64,000 bases of DNA, from contig CM018051.1 of NCBI GenBank assembly GCA_008638375.1, positions 34,631,740 through 34,695,739 on the forward strand, written 5' to 3'. Made by a program: the position numbers and the translations under genes. Below are positions 46,762-58,895 of this stretch, piece by piece; position 1 is the stretch's first letter; each line of letters starts with the position of its first letter. The notes under the pieces are model-generated. The model did not search any database. It was given only the letters and a program-made list of their open reading frames with translations, and was not told the DNA's origin. The stretch is from Nyssa sinensis. Lineage: Eukaryota > Streptophyta > Magnoliopsida > Cornales > Nyssaceae.

Positions 46762-48151
46762 TTATAGTAAGGGTATTAGGTCCACCAATAATTCTTGGTC
46801 CCCAATCATCACACTGCAACCCTTAAGGATTGTGGACCAAACCATTGATATCCCAGATGGAATTTGCCCCGATAACAGATCACTCATAGGCTCAGGTGTC
46901 TTATGCAATTTATCAACAAAAAGTGGAGACACAAAGGAATGCGTGGATCCGGAATCAATTAACACATATGCAGAAATTCCACAGATTGGAAGTATACCTG
47001 CCACCACGGCATTTGTAGTAGATGTATCTCCTAGTACCAGTGCGAATTCTCTCCCTGGTCGCCCTTGCGGCTCCTTGCCCTTGCCCTTGTCCTTTGTAGG
47101 TGTCGCTGGAACGGATCTTGGGCCCTCATTGTTGGCAACCGAGGCTGAGGCTCTCCAGTCTAGTGGCCGTTGTGGGCAGTCCCTGACCTGATGCCCCTTA
47201 TCTCCACACTTGTAACACGCGCCAGTCAATCGGCGACACTCCCCAGTGTGAGGCAATCGGCAGTAGGGGCATTTGGGCACCTCCTTGACTTTCTTTTGGT
47301 CTTTGTTCCCCTTACTTGAGCCTTCAGTCTTCTGTTTCTCAGATGGCTGCTCTTTCTTGAAAACCTTCCCCTTTTTTCTTCCGCTTCTGGTCCTTGAGCT
47401 GATTGAACTCCTTTATGTCTTTCTCAATGATAAGGGCCTTGTTAAGAACATTGGAGTAAGTATGCAATTCAAAAGTGGAAACTCTCATTCGAATTCTCAT
47501 ACGAAGGCCTCCCAAAAATTTCCTTACCTTTTTGTGCTCCTCACGTACCAGGAAAGAGGAAAATCTGGATAGTGCAGAAAACTTGGCAGCATATTAGATC
47601 ACCGTTATCTCCCCCTGTTGTAAGTTCCCAAACTCTTGGATCTTCCTTTCCCAGACAGTCGGGGGAAAGAACATACTGTAGAATTTATCAACAAAGTCTA
47701 CCCAAGTTATATTGGGGTTCTATCTCTGCATCTCCAGCCACCATTTATACGCCTCCCCTTGTAACATGTACGTGGCCAACATCACATTTTCCTCCTCCGT
47801 ACAGATCAAGAGTTTGAAGGCCTTTTCCATCGCCATGACCTATAGTTCAGCCTGCTCAGGATTAGTTAAAACATCAAAAGATGGAGGTTTGAGCTTATGG
47901 AACCTATCCAGCAAGTCGTTGCAAATGCCAACTGCCATGGGTTGCATCGGAGCAGATGGGGGTGGCACTGCTGGAGGTTCAATCGGATTATCAGTTGGTC
48001 CGGGCTGGTTATACTGTAGGGTCCTCGTCAATCCCTCGATTGCTTGGCCAAACTGAGCCAAAGTTGCCCGCATCTCACGTAAGGTCGGACTCTCAATCGG
48101 AGCTCGAGGTTCCCTATTGCTATTTCTAGTACGTGGTGGCATCTGAGGCAA
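46762..48151 (-). pseudogene. gag-pro: Tekay gag and protease
   Basis: Gag starts MPPRTRNSN at 48142 or three codons upstream (48151). It has the capsid segment WWLEMQ and IQEFGNLQQGEITV; stops lie near 47838, 47722 and 47597. Two zinc knuckles follow: CPYCRLPHTGEC, then CYKCGDKGHQVRDC at 47217-47176. The protease active site is DSG (46956-46948) in VLIDSGSTHSFVSP. Two different knuckles in tandem are usual for Tekay Gag. After 46762 the frame is lost before RT, and sequence near 46640-46760 still encodes the protease end. Confidence 0.88.
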
Positions 48152-48160
48152 AATAAAAGT
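48143..48160 (-). promoter_or_regulatory. Splice-acceptor-like site before gag ATG
   Basis: TTTTATTTTGCCTCAG on the minus strand ends immediately before the gag ATG at 48142. It could pair with the LTR donor GTGAGT at 49111. Sequence only. Confidence 0.35.
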
Positions 48161-48281
48161 TATCCTTAGTATTCTTATTCAGTGCGTCGTAGTGAAATGA
48201 CGAACAGGTCGATCGTTAATTCAAGGATCCTACGACTTACGCATATACTCCCTAAAGACTCAGTTTTCAGATAACCCTAAA

Positions 48282-48293
48282 GCTCTGATACCA
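48282..48293 (-). promoter_or_regulatory. Tekay primer binding site (initiator Met)
   Basis: TGGTATCAGAGC on the minus strand, four bases from the 5' LTR end at 48298. Confidence 0.92.
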
Positions 48294-48297
48294 AGCT

Positions 48298-51200
48298 TGC
48301 CACATCCCTAGACGCACCCTGTGCGGATTTAGGACATGCGACTGGCTAGTTAGGCACCCATCGGTTTTTATTTTTTTTTAAATGGTTAAATGCCGACGGT
48401 AATCCTAACCACAGTCCATTCACTTGTAACCTCCAAGCATAATGCATTCGATACACATGAGTTAAGCAGCAAAAATTAACAAGAGAATGTATATTTACTT
48501 GGAAGAGCATCTAAGTACATCCATAGTTGATATTACATAGTTTGTTTATAAAAGACATGCCATTGTACGTTGAGCCATACAAAACATCCAAAAATAAGAT
48601 GAGCTACAAAAATGGGATATCTTCATGGGGTTCTTCAAAATATTTCCCCTAGGTTCACGACCCGCTAAACCTGGCCATTGGATCCTTCACCTGAAAAATG
48701 TTAGGATAATGGGGTGAGCTTAAATAAGCCAAGTGAGTAACACAGTTTCCCTGTCAAGGGTTTCAAAACTAATTCTTGCCTATAATCACATGGTTAGTTT
48801 AATCACTTCGAAGGTAATGGTTTAATAAATCCATTTTAAATACAGTTAAAGTAGAATATAATCGAACCAATCTAACTGGAACAACAGGTCAAAACGGACA
48901 GAACAGTACAGGATAATAGCACATCAATCAGGAATATAGTCAATCATTTTAAGAAGACTAAAATCATATCATATGTGATATAGTACGAAAAGGGCATGCA
49001 TTTAAGTATTTTCATTTAGATAGTATAACATACAAAATGGTACAGTGCATCAAAATACAGTATCTAGACAGTATAACTTATACACCAAATCAGAAGTTCC
49101 AAGTTACTCACCTTTAAGTTTTGAGGTCGACGCTACTGACTGTGCCTTCCTCTTTCTTTCGGTAAGCCTAAAACAATTTATGAAGATTTCATCAACTCGT
49201 GATCGTAGACTGAGTAAGCCTATCTCTATGACGGGTTTCATTCATTTAGAATTAGACTAACTCATAGTGATTTATTCATAGATATTACCTTTGAAGCATT
49301 TCATTTAGGGTCTCAGTGTTTTCCCTTTCTTCTTCCTCTTTTAGAGCTTCCTCAGCCAGCCTTCTTGTGGCTGCCTCTTTCATTAGTCGTCCCAATGGGA
49401 CGATTGGGGCTTTATATATAAATGGTCTAACCAAGACAATTTCGGTCGTCTTGGCAATCCTAATTTTCCTGGCAATTACTTTTTGTTGCCACAACAAGTC
49501 TTCCATGAACTCCTGCTGCTTTTTATCTACTGCCTTCTTAGCCTTGGTCATAACTGTAAATTCCTTCTATTTCTTATCCTTTTCATCCATGACAGTCTAT
49601 GTGGGGTTTTAACCTAAAACATAATTTAATGTGTCAGGATAAATTTCATCTAATTTATTACTCTTCTGGTAGTTTCATTAGACCATAAGGTTCATTTTCA
49701 TGACTTCACGTACTTTTTCGTGTTTGTTTTCGTAATATGGTCCTCACCATTGGGTCCGGAACGCCAAAGAAAGTTAATTTAGACCCTTTCAGCTTTTCAT
49801 TTGGCTTCGGGTACCTTAGGGGTATTTTGGTCATTTCACGTGCCTTATTTTTCGCTACTTCGTTTGCTAGTACTAACCCCATCGTTGAGTCCAGAGCGCC
49901 CAACATAGTCAAAATGGACTATCTTTTATTTTTATTTGGCCCTCGGTATCATTAGGGGCAGTACAGTCATTTACCATTTACGTGTCTTTATTTTTTGGGA
50001 CTTAATTTCTCAAATTGGACTCCTCCATTGAGTCTGAAATGCCTGAAATAGTAAAAATACACTATTTATTTATTTAATTTGGACTTCATTTGAGTCATTT
50101 AATGTCCAAGGGCAAAATAGTAATTTTACTTATTTAAAAAAATAATTAAATAAATTATTTTATTATTTTTCCAAGGGTGTATTTGCATAAAATTTCCAAA
50201 AATTGGGTCATAATATAAATCTATAAAACTGTTGGGGTCAAACTGTAAATAATAAAAGTCTTGGTTTATTTATTTAATTTAAAATAGTGAACCAATGGGT
50301 TCAATCACCTTAACCCTAGACCGGACCAGAACCCCTATGAACCAGCCGGTTCAATTAGGCCAGAGAACCGGAATACAATAACCTTACAATACCCCTTATC
50401 CACGGTTTGGCCTAAACCCAATCTAGTTTTTAATTTAATGTCCCTTGTGTCCAAACGACCGAGATTCCCATTAAAGAATAAACCAAAACGGCATCGTCCC
50501 AATAATGTAGTGGCTCGCTCGTAGTTCGACATGTGTTTGAGTCAATACGGTGGGTCTGAACGCATTGGACAAGTCGACTCGGTCGACTCGTCATCTTCTT
50601 CATCACACAGTGTACTGTTGCCCTAGTTACAGTTTTAAATCTTTTCAATTTCGTGGCTTTTCAAGATGTTTTACACTCTACTTTCAACCCTAAGGTGTTT
50701 CTGGGAGCCTAAGGACTGGTTTGGCATTCATTTTGTGCCTTCTTTCGAGCTCAATCGTTCGGTCCAAGGTTTGATAGTCAAACCTGTAACTGGCTGGTAA
50801 ATCCTCAATTCATCACCAAAACTTGCGTGGTTTGGCTCAAAATGATCCTCGTGGCATGGAGGTTCAATCCCCATTCCAAAAACGTGGTTTAAGAACCTAA
50901 AACTGAGGTTAGGTTTCATGGCCGAAACCTACAACTCAGGTTTTGGAGCCCCTTTAGTGAGGTTTTTGGTCGTGTCTAGGTATTTTTAGGACACCAAGGG
51001 TCTCTATTTAAGGTTTTGACAAACCCAACTCGATTTGGTCTGGATGTTTTCAGACCCACACCTCTATGGTCCATCCATGGCAGTTTGTATACGGGTTTAG
51101 TGTTCTAGGTCATTTCAGTGGTCCAATTTCATGCCTCATTTCAAATTTTACATCTTAGGTAACATGCATGCAGTTGCTAGGGCTCAAAACATCAAAAACA

Positions 51201-52126
51201 GTATAAGAATTTACACAAGAAAAATGAAATAGTTTGAGGTTATACCTCCAAACAGTGAGTTCCTCTTTCTTATGGCTTGACTCAGACCTTCCCAACGTTC
51301 CTCAAAGTTGCCCAGACTTCTTCAGGTACACTTGCTGACACTCACATGCATGCACACACTTGTATATGGTCACCTTCCTCTCACACCATGCCCTCTCTCT
51401 CTCCTCTCTTTAACACTCACTCTTTCAGCCAGCTTCACAAACACACACTCACACACAAGTCTGAGGCAATATACTGGTCCTTTAGAGGGTCAAAAAGTGT
51501 GGTATGCATATATATATATATATGAAATATAGCATTCTCTAACATATACACCTATACATATACATAGATGCATGTATATCAGACTTAGTGGGTTTGGTGA
51601 CTGATATGAGTTGAAAAGAGATGATGTGGGCTAATGATGTGGGGAATACATGCATGGCCATTGGCCAATTTGGGAGGTGGCCTTGGCTAAATTGGGTTTG
51701 AATGAAAATTGGTTGCATATTTAGGCACAAAGATGCTAACAGCCCACTTGGTAATTTTTTGGGTAACAAGAATCTTGCCCCGCTTGGTCTGGGGTTCAAA
51801 TCCCCTTGCCCTCACTTTTGGGTATTTTTCCCTCTTTTAGACTTAGGCCTCGTTTGGCAGACGCAGAATTCCATTTCACTATTTTCTTAATATTTTCTTT
51901 TCTGTTGCTCCTTTTTCGACGCGGTTTCTTCCAGTCACTTTCTATTTAGGTTAGCTTCAATATCCAAGGTTTAGTGTCGGTTATTAATCCCTTGGAATTT
52001 TTGTAGTTAGCTAATTCGAATTCCGTTAGTGTTAAAAATTGGATTTAAATAGCTAAACTACTGTATTAGCTTCCAAAAAGAGCTTCATTACATTAATTAA
52101 CCGGGGACTAAGCTTAGGGTGTTACA
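48298..52126 (-). repeat. Tekay 5' LTR
   Basis: It pairs with 40135-43993 with the same internal order. The first plus-strand bases TGCC replace TGTC. It carries the second copy of the small LTR gene. Confidence 0.95.
49104..49590 (-). CDS. LTR-encoded small Lys/Glu-rich protein, spliced form (5' LTR copy)
   Basis: Same structure as 40943-41429, shifted by 8161: exon A to 49289, intron 49288-49168, exon B 49167-49112, stop at 49104. It differs at only a few residues in the 88-residue part starting from 49551 (for example SVRPF versus LVRPF, and A to T and V to A in the Arg-rich segment). It keeps both splice sites and the TAG at codon 8. Being in the 5' LTR it would be downstream of the LTR promoter and could sit on the element transcript. 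Confidence 0.55.
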
Positions 52127-52935
52127 CTTACCATCGTGGTTCTAAAATTTGGGTCTTTTGAGCTCATTTCACCATCAATTTCGATGGTTCTTGTTTAGTT
52201 GTGACCCTTAGTCAAGTGGCTTCAAAGCCACACTTCAAGAATCAAGTTTGGAACTCAATTTCAAAGGACCCAATTCTTGAACCGTGACTGTAAATGGGAT
52301 TTTCTTTCCTATTTCTTGTTTATTTGAAGTGATTCCAACGGATTTGGAATGCTTAAAGGGTCTTATTTCGATTCTAAATGAAAGAATTGAGTTTTGTTTT
52401 GGTCAATCCAGACCCAAGCTCTAAGGCTGTTATCAATGGCGATTTTATGATATTGTTCTTTTATGGCTCCTATGTTAACCCCCCCCTTCATCCTTAACTA
52501 AGGTACACTATTCCTATGGCCATGCATGTGCCTCTTTTCACTTAAATCAGTAAGTAATGGAGTATATTATCTTAAGAGAAAAACTTTCATTTTGGCTGTT
52601 ATACCTTCAAGTAGTGGTTCTCCTCTCCTTCGAGCTTGGTGCTGGTTTTCCTTGGGTTCTTCTTGATTGACCAGTTTACATGCGGCTTCCTTCTCTCTTT
52701 CTATTCTTCTTCTCCTTCACTTTCTCTCTCTATTTTCTCTCTCTAGGTTTCTCTCTTTACATCACTCTTCCAAATCTGAATATACACTTAGGTCTGCACA
52801 CATGCCAGTCTATATATACATATATTTTATATTAACTTAACTGCATGAAATTTCATTGGTCAATTTGGGAGGTGGAGGAAAATTATTTACCACATATATA
52901 TATATATATATCACATGTAATATATATCACAAAAT

Positions 52936-53015
52936 GGTTGGTAGCCCAAGTGGTAATTTTTTAGAACTTAAATGCTTCATTGGTTTTGGTCAAGGGTTCA
53001 AAACCCATTGGTTGC
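52936..53015 (+). repeat. tRNA-like module in U3 of LTR W
   Basis: GGTAGCCCAAGTGGTAATT (A-box-like) then AAGGGTTCAAAACCC (B-box-like), matching 43603-43690 in layout. Confidence 0.45.
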
Positions 53016-53525
53016 ATTTTTGAGCATTTCCCTCACTTTTTAGCTTATGCCTCGTTTGGCAATCAGAAATACATATTTTGGCTTTTTCCCTTTTATTTTC
53101 CTTCATATTCCTCTTTTTGTAAGTTAGTTCCTTATGGCTATTTCATATCTGGGATGGCTTCAAATTTTTTTTTCGAAACCTCTTATTGTTTGTATTTCCC
53201 TCGTAATCTTCGTGGCGTATTTAAATTGTTATTTGCTTTTTCATGTATTTGGAATTATTACTCATTCCTTCATATATCGGTTTTATAAATCGTAGTCATA
53301 TTTGAATTTGTTTTTCTTCACGCATTGATTTCACAAATCGAAGCCGTGTCACTCTATTGTTTTCTTGATCTAGTCCTCATCATTCCCTCTTAACGTATTT
53401 AATTATTTTATTGGTCTATCGTAACTATTGAGAAATCTCGCTTAATTTTTTTAATTATTCTTTATGTTGTTTTTAATTAATAATTAGTGAACTAATTATA
53501 AATTAATATGGGTAGGGGTGTTACA

Positions 53526-54245
53526 AGTGGGCTATGTGTTAGTCGTTAGCTATTGCTTATTGATTTTATATGTGTATACTAGGTTAATATCCAGTATTCA
53601 CGGGTTACAATAGTATGACTATGATATACTATACATACCAGATTGCTCTCTGGTCTTGCGTTACAATTAATGGATGAGGCCCCATCAGCCAGTAACAAAA
53701 GGTGTTGTGATCTATAAAGGATTATCACCTAGCTATAAAAGTGAAAGATAATGAATAATTATTAAATTTTGAATGAAAGAAATGCCGGAAAGGCTAAAAA
53801 CTGCTAAGTAAAAGACACATAAGACTTAAAAATGTTATGTAAGGAATAAAAATTATTAATTTTCTTATGTTTGGAATTGAGCAGTGGGTGCTCAGTGTGG
53901 CTATGTTGGAGACCTTGGAGCTATCATTGTGTTGAATTCTCATATCAAAAGATGTATTAGTTATAGATAGTGTTCACGTAGGATTGCACCCTATCACGGT
54001 TAGTTATTGCCTTAGAGATTGTGTACGATGGACCTTGTCGGTCTACTAGTCTGTTAAATTAGGTCAGTGATTTAACCCTATAATGCTCAGTTATGATAGA
54101 GAATGAGTAGTGTAGCCTGTAGACACAACATTGAATGGTATTACTTGGCTCAGAGAGTTCTAGATTCTCTTACAAGATGGTGAATAGTTGCATTGCCGAA
54201 GGTAACCTGAATTTTACGGACAAAATTCCCATAAGGTAGGGAGAT
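53526..54245 (+). mobile_element. Non-coding interior of element X, ending in a polypurine tract
   Basis: It continues 36903-37457 after LTR W. No coding frame. The last bases AAGGTAGGGAGA are a polypurine tract directly before a TG (54246) that starts LTR-like sequence. That makes this the 3' end of an internal region lacking gag and pol in this window. Confidence 0.45.
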
Positions 54246-55929
54246 TGTAGCGACCTGGGAAATTACCGAAGGGAATTTTGGTAATGTTTTCTCTAGAATG
54301 ATGAATTTTGAAGACAACCTTTTTATAATGGGTGGAGATTGCAAAGACCTAGAAAATTATCAAAGGTCAATTTAGTAAATTGCAAGCATAAATTGAGGTC
54401 AGATTGAAGATAAATTGGAGATGTGTCAGATGGATTGTGAAATGAGTGTATAAGTCATCAATATGACATTGTGAACCTTAAATAGAATTTTGTTAATTTA
54501 TTTGGGACTAGTATGAGTCACAGGAATACATAGTCATCTATTAGACACAGATAAATATGAAAATCCAAATGAAGGAATTCTGGGGAATGGACTGTATATT
54601 TCGAATCAGAGTGTTGAAATTAGCTAGGCTGCCAATTTTGGTGTAATTCCAAGACAATTTATTATCAGACGCATGTGCGTGCACAGTTGGCTAACTGGCC
54701 ATGTGGTGATATGGGAAGCGTGAAAAGCTTCTCCAAGAAGCTATGTGGGATATTCTAGAAGGTGGACAAGCATTAAGGATTGGGTGGTGTTGGAGGATGT
54801 GTTAGTATATGTAAGGGTGCATGGTAGGGGGACATGGTTGGAGTGATAGGACACATCACTCCCTTCATCTTTTTCTCTCACTTCTTTTTCCTCATTTTTT
54901 CTAAATTTCCCTTCCCCTCACACTCTTTCTCTCTCTCAACTAGTTGTGTATATGTGTAGAGGAGAGTGTGTTTTATGTGTGTTTTCTATAAGAAGTGAGA
55001 AGGTGAGGGTGTTTGCAGATATGTGCGTATGTGTATATGTATCAGTAAGTGTGTGCGGGTATGTGTATTATTGTGTGTTCGTGTGTGTGAAAACATATTA
55101 GGAACCAAGATAGAGAAAAAGAAGGACGAACCAAAGGAAAAGAGAAGGGAAGAAGAAGAAGAAGAAAATGAAGGAATAAAGGAAAAGAAAAGAAAATGAA
55201 GGCTGGATTGAAGGAAGGTAGCCATAGACGGTCACGAGATGATTTCTCTCTCTATTCTCTCTCTAGAAAATCGTGAGCATAGAAGGTAGGTAGGGACTTC
55301 TAGACCATACATTTAGTGTAGTTGTTGGATTTGAACATGGAATTGAGAATTTGGGTGATTTGATGTGTGTAAATGTGCATGTATATATGACTCTGTGTGC
55401 ACATGTGTGTATTGGTGTGTGTGTTTTATAGTGGAGCACCATTTTCGGGTTCCCATATAAAAAGAATGGTTTTAGGTCTTGGAAAGGATTGATTATGTTC
55501 CCAGGAAGTAGATGGAAACAAACAAAACCAAAAACAATGATCGGAGGTGAGAGAAATAGTGTTGGCCGAAATTTTGGGTCCTGATCAGAGACCCTTGTTT
55601 CTCAATCTTTTAATCCACTAAATTGGGTTTAATAGATGTGGTTTGTTGTTAGATGATGTTTAGATCAAAAGAGGAGAAGAAATAGGGGAAGAAAATCGTA
55701 AGAAAAAGAATAAAAAATTTTAAGGTTTGGTGGGTTTTCTGCTACCTCGTCGGGGATGGTGATCGGAGTTTCGCCGGTGGCAGTCAAAGATGACATTGAT
55801 TGGTCAATAGGTCAGCTAACCGAGCATTCAGTTCAGGGTTGGGTCGTTGACCGGTCAACGAGTCACTGGTCCCTCGGGGCTATTTGTTTGTGAAAAATGA
55901 GGAAAAACCTTTTTTTTGGTTAAGGGTTC
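54246..55929 (+). mobile_element. LTR X (right copy), 5' 1.7 kb, cut by Tat2
   Basis: Starts TGTAGCGACCTGGGAAATT. From 54799 it matches 18496-19740 including the TGTG-rich leader, GA-rich region and donor-like site (about 55288). The PPT/LTR junction is tandemly duplicated: GAGATTGTAGCGACC at 54241 and GAGATTGCAAAGACC at 54335. Tat2 inserted at 55930. Confidence 0.55.
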
Positions 55930-56463
55930 TGATATACTACAAAGTGACAGACCAATCTCCATGTGACACGTGTGACTACAAACCTGTTAAAGCTCGACCA
56001 TCGTGAGCAGACTTAGGCACTTAGCCTCCAAAGCTCACAGGACCGAGCACAAGGCCTTCAAAGCATCCCTTAGGATTCAGAGCTCATCACTGCCTTGGAT
56101 ATCCTACCGAGCTAAGGATAAGGAAACAGTCTTCAATAAAGAAACTGTCACTCAAGGATATCCCTCAAGCGCAGTATCCAACATGGTAACTGCCATTCTC
56201 TGGTGATCAAATCCCTATATTCATGGCTCCAAATCCTAATCAACTAAGGAAATCTCAAGCCTATAAATAAAACCCTAAGGTACGCTGTTATTTTTTATGC
56301 TAATTCTTTTGTTTACAATTATAGTCTTTCAATTCAGTTTTATTGACTTAAGCATCGGAGCGGCTATCGTCAGAGCCAATCCGGTGGCCCTCTGATCTTT
56401 CTCTTTGAGTGTTCCTCAGGCAACGGAGTTCGGAGCCCCTATCGACCAAAAAGTGCAACATCA
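55930..56463 (+). repeat. Tat2 5' LTR
   Basis: TGATATACTACAAAG...CAACATCA, related to the Tat1 LTR (shared start, AAGCATCGGAGCGGCTA and AAAAAGTGCA segments) but lacking one copy of the 68-bp U3 repeat. Confidence 0.88.
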
Positions 56464-56465
56464 GC

Positions 56466-56483
56466 TGGCGTCGTCTGTGGGAA
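56466..56483 (+). promoter_or_regulatory. Tat2 primer binding site
   Basis: TGGCGTCGTCTGTGGGA, two bases after the LTR. Confidence 0.8.
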
Positions 56484-56550
56484 AGACAATCATTCTTTCA
56501 AAGGTTCTCTTCTCTATGAACAACCTTATTCCTCTTCTCATCAGGGAATC

Positions 56551-58889
56551 ATGGCTTCCAATCTTTGCCCAAGAAAGAATGCTTAAAATCCTCAAAACCC
56601 TCAACATCGGCCACTTGCCACATGAGGAAGGGGACAAACAACTGACCCCATGCAGCTACAGCTTGACCTAGTTAAGCGACAAAACGAGTTAATGTAAGAA
56701 CAACTTCTTGCCATGTCCAAAACTCTGGCGATACTCACCCAGAACCTCAAAACCAATCCTTTGACTCCACCGTCAACACGGCTAATTAAAGGACACAACC
56801 TCCTACCGCCACCACGGACGAAGGATTTCATAAAAAGATTCCCAGTAATCAACCGATGTACCCCCAAGGTGCCACCCACATTGGCGGAGACCCCTAGCCA
56901 TCAGCAGCCCCAGGTAGGGGGATATCAACCTTTATTCCAGACATCCACTATCGAAGCACCACTAGGGCTCCAACCTAGGGGCTTCAGGAGCGAATCCAAC
57001 GCCGCAAGAGTCTCAACCTCAAGCAGCTCTGGTTCCTCCAGCTCATGAGCACCAAAATCCTCCTCCAGCCATGGGACATGCCCATCCCATTCATATGGGA
57101 GCCAAAACTGCAAAGCAAGACTCACAAGAAGTCTTGCCTAGGGACCCATGAAGAGCTGAAGAAATTGCGGACTCTATGGACCGCACTGTTGTGATGAGAG
57201 GTATTCAAATCCCTCTAGAGCAGGACGAGCTAGCCAGGCTACTCGGAAGGCTCGCCATGCCATTCACCCCTGCTATCATAGCTGAGGAGAGGCCGAGGAA
57301 ATTTTTCGTCCCAAAGTTCACCCCTTACGATGGGACTGGGGACCCAGGGGGCCATCTTTCTCATTACTAGCACACCATGGCACTACACGGGGCTTCTGAC
57401 GCCATGTGCCATACATTCATTACCAGCCTCAAAGGCACAGCACTGAAGTGCTTCTACCATCTCCCACCAAACTCAATCACCAGCTTCTACGAGCTCGGCA
57501 GGCGCTTCCTAAATAGGTTCATGACTAGCAGAAGGTTGAGGAAGAGCCCAAAATTCTTGCTTAAAGTAAAACAGTCCAAAGAGGAACCCCTCCGAGTGTA
57601 CATCTCACGTTTTAACGCCGAGCTCATAGAGATTACAGATTGCAGCCCAAGATTTTTGGTAGCTGCTGTGACCTCTGAACTCGCATAAGGAGGTTTCAAG
57701 GATTTTCTGACAAAGAGTCCTCCTACCGACATGGCAGCCCTCATAGATCGAGCTAGGAAGTACATAAATCTAGAGGAAGCAAAGAGCCCTTCTCAAAAGA
57801 GTAAAGAACAAGCCTAGCAGGATGACCAGAAGAAGGACTCCAGTACAATCAGAAAGAGGGTCAGAAGCCCAGACAGAAGAACAGCCTCCAAAACTCCAAA
57901 CAGCACTGCTCCAAGGGGGTTCATCGCCTTTACTCCTCTGAACTCCTCCCTAACTCACATACTTCAGCAAGTTCGAGCACGTGAAAACCTAAAGTGGCTA
58001 GAGCCACTAAGAGGCGATCCCGGTAACTGAGACCAGAGCAAGTATTGTGATTTCCACAAGGACCACGGGCACACAACTGACACATGCAAGGCCCTTAAAC
58101 ATGAAATCGAACAGCTCATAAGAAGAGGACGACTACAGGAGTTTGTCAGGTAAGACGGGAGGCAGAACCCCTACAATGATAGGCCCTAGCAGAGAAGGCC
58201 AGACCAGAGGCCGGAACAAAGGGAAGGACAAAATGAGCCTCAGTAGTAGAATAATCAAGTTATCTTCGTCCTCTACGCAGACACCCCAACAGCAAGAACG
58301 TCCAACAGAGCAAGGAAAAGGTATGCTTGGGAGGCTAGAGCTACTCCTAACATACTACAGATATCCAATATTGAGAAAAGATTGAAGCCTGTGCCTGAGA
58401 TCCAGTTCTCAGATCGAGATCTTGTAAGAGTACACTGTCCTAACAGTGATGCCCTCGTTATCTCCCTCAAGATTTCCAACTTTGATATCCGAAGAGTCTT
58501 GTTAGACACAGAGAGTTCTGCGAATGTACTATTCTACGAACCCCTCAAACAGATGAAGCTTAATCCCAATGACATCAAACCTACCACTACTATCATGGCT
58601 AGATTTGATGGGAACCTCAGTACCCCACCGGGGAGGATTGACCTTCCTACCACAATAGGGCAGAGAGATGGACAAAAGATCACGATGTCAGAATACATGG
58701 TTTTGAACGCCAAGTCCCTTACAACGTCATAATTGGAAGACCTTGGCTACACCAATGGGAGCGGTCACTTCGACCCTCCACCAATGTCTAAAGAACATCC
58801 ACAATCATGTTGTCTACTCCATCAAAGGATGTCAACCGACCTCTCGAGAGTGTCACGCTCTGGCGCTCAAAGAGAGGTCCTCCAAATAG
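56551..58889 (+). pseudogene. gag-pro: Tat2 gag-protease
   Basis: The ATG 56551 corresponds to Tat1 ATG 21675. The Gag domain is recognisable (RPRKFFVPKF, FYHLPPNSITSFYELG), then the knuckle [14 protein letters not shown] (near 58048) and the protease, whose active site reads LLDTESS (about 58501-58521), with Gly of DTG changed to Glu. Stops come mostly from CAG to TAG, CAA to TAA and CGA to TGA changes. It ends at the same TAG as Tat1. Confidence 0.88.
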
Positions 58890-58895
58890 CAATTA
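58887..58895 (+). promoter_or_regulatory. Candidate readthrough site in Tat2
   Basis: TAG CAA TTA, identical to 24036-24044, with the frame open on both sides (LKERSSK before, QLLHARE after). Confidence 0.6.

Larger units (their letters stand above)
40135..52126 (-). mobile_element. Tekay/Del chromovirus (Ty3/gypsy), complete ends, defective coding
   Basis: LTRs at 40135-43993 (3859 bp) and 48298-52126 (3829 bp). On the coding (minus) strand each begins TGTAACACCC and ends ATGTGACA or, by one mutation, ATGTGGCA. The target duplication is CCTAC (40130-40134) versus CTTAC (52127-52131), one transition apart. Order on the minus strand: LTR, PBS (Met), gag with two zinc knuckles, protease, RT, RNase H remnant, integrase, chromodomain, PPT, LTR. 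Sampled LTR stretches differ by roughly 2-7%, so it is older than Tat1. Coding is broken by several stops and by a deletion in RT/RNase H. Confidence 0.95.
37458..53525 (-). mobile_element. Solo LTR W, Tekay-type, interrupted by the 40135 element
   Basis: The plus-strand start TGTCATACAC and end GGGGTGTTACA are typical termini of a minus-oriented LTR. AAGTG precedes 37458, and AAGTG again covers 53525-53529, overlapping the final A, which suggests a target duplication with one base lost. Without the nested element W is about 4.1 kb. It contains the degenerate repeats at 38690-39490 and two tRNA-like modules (about 39620 and 52936). Confidence 0.6.
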
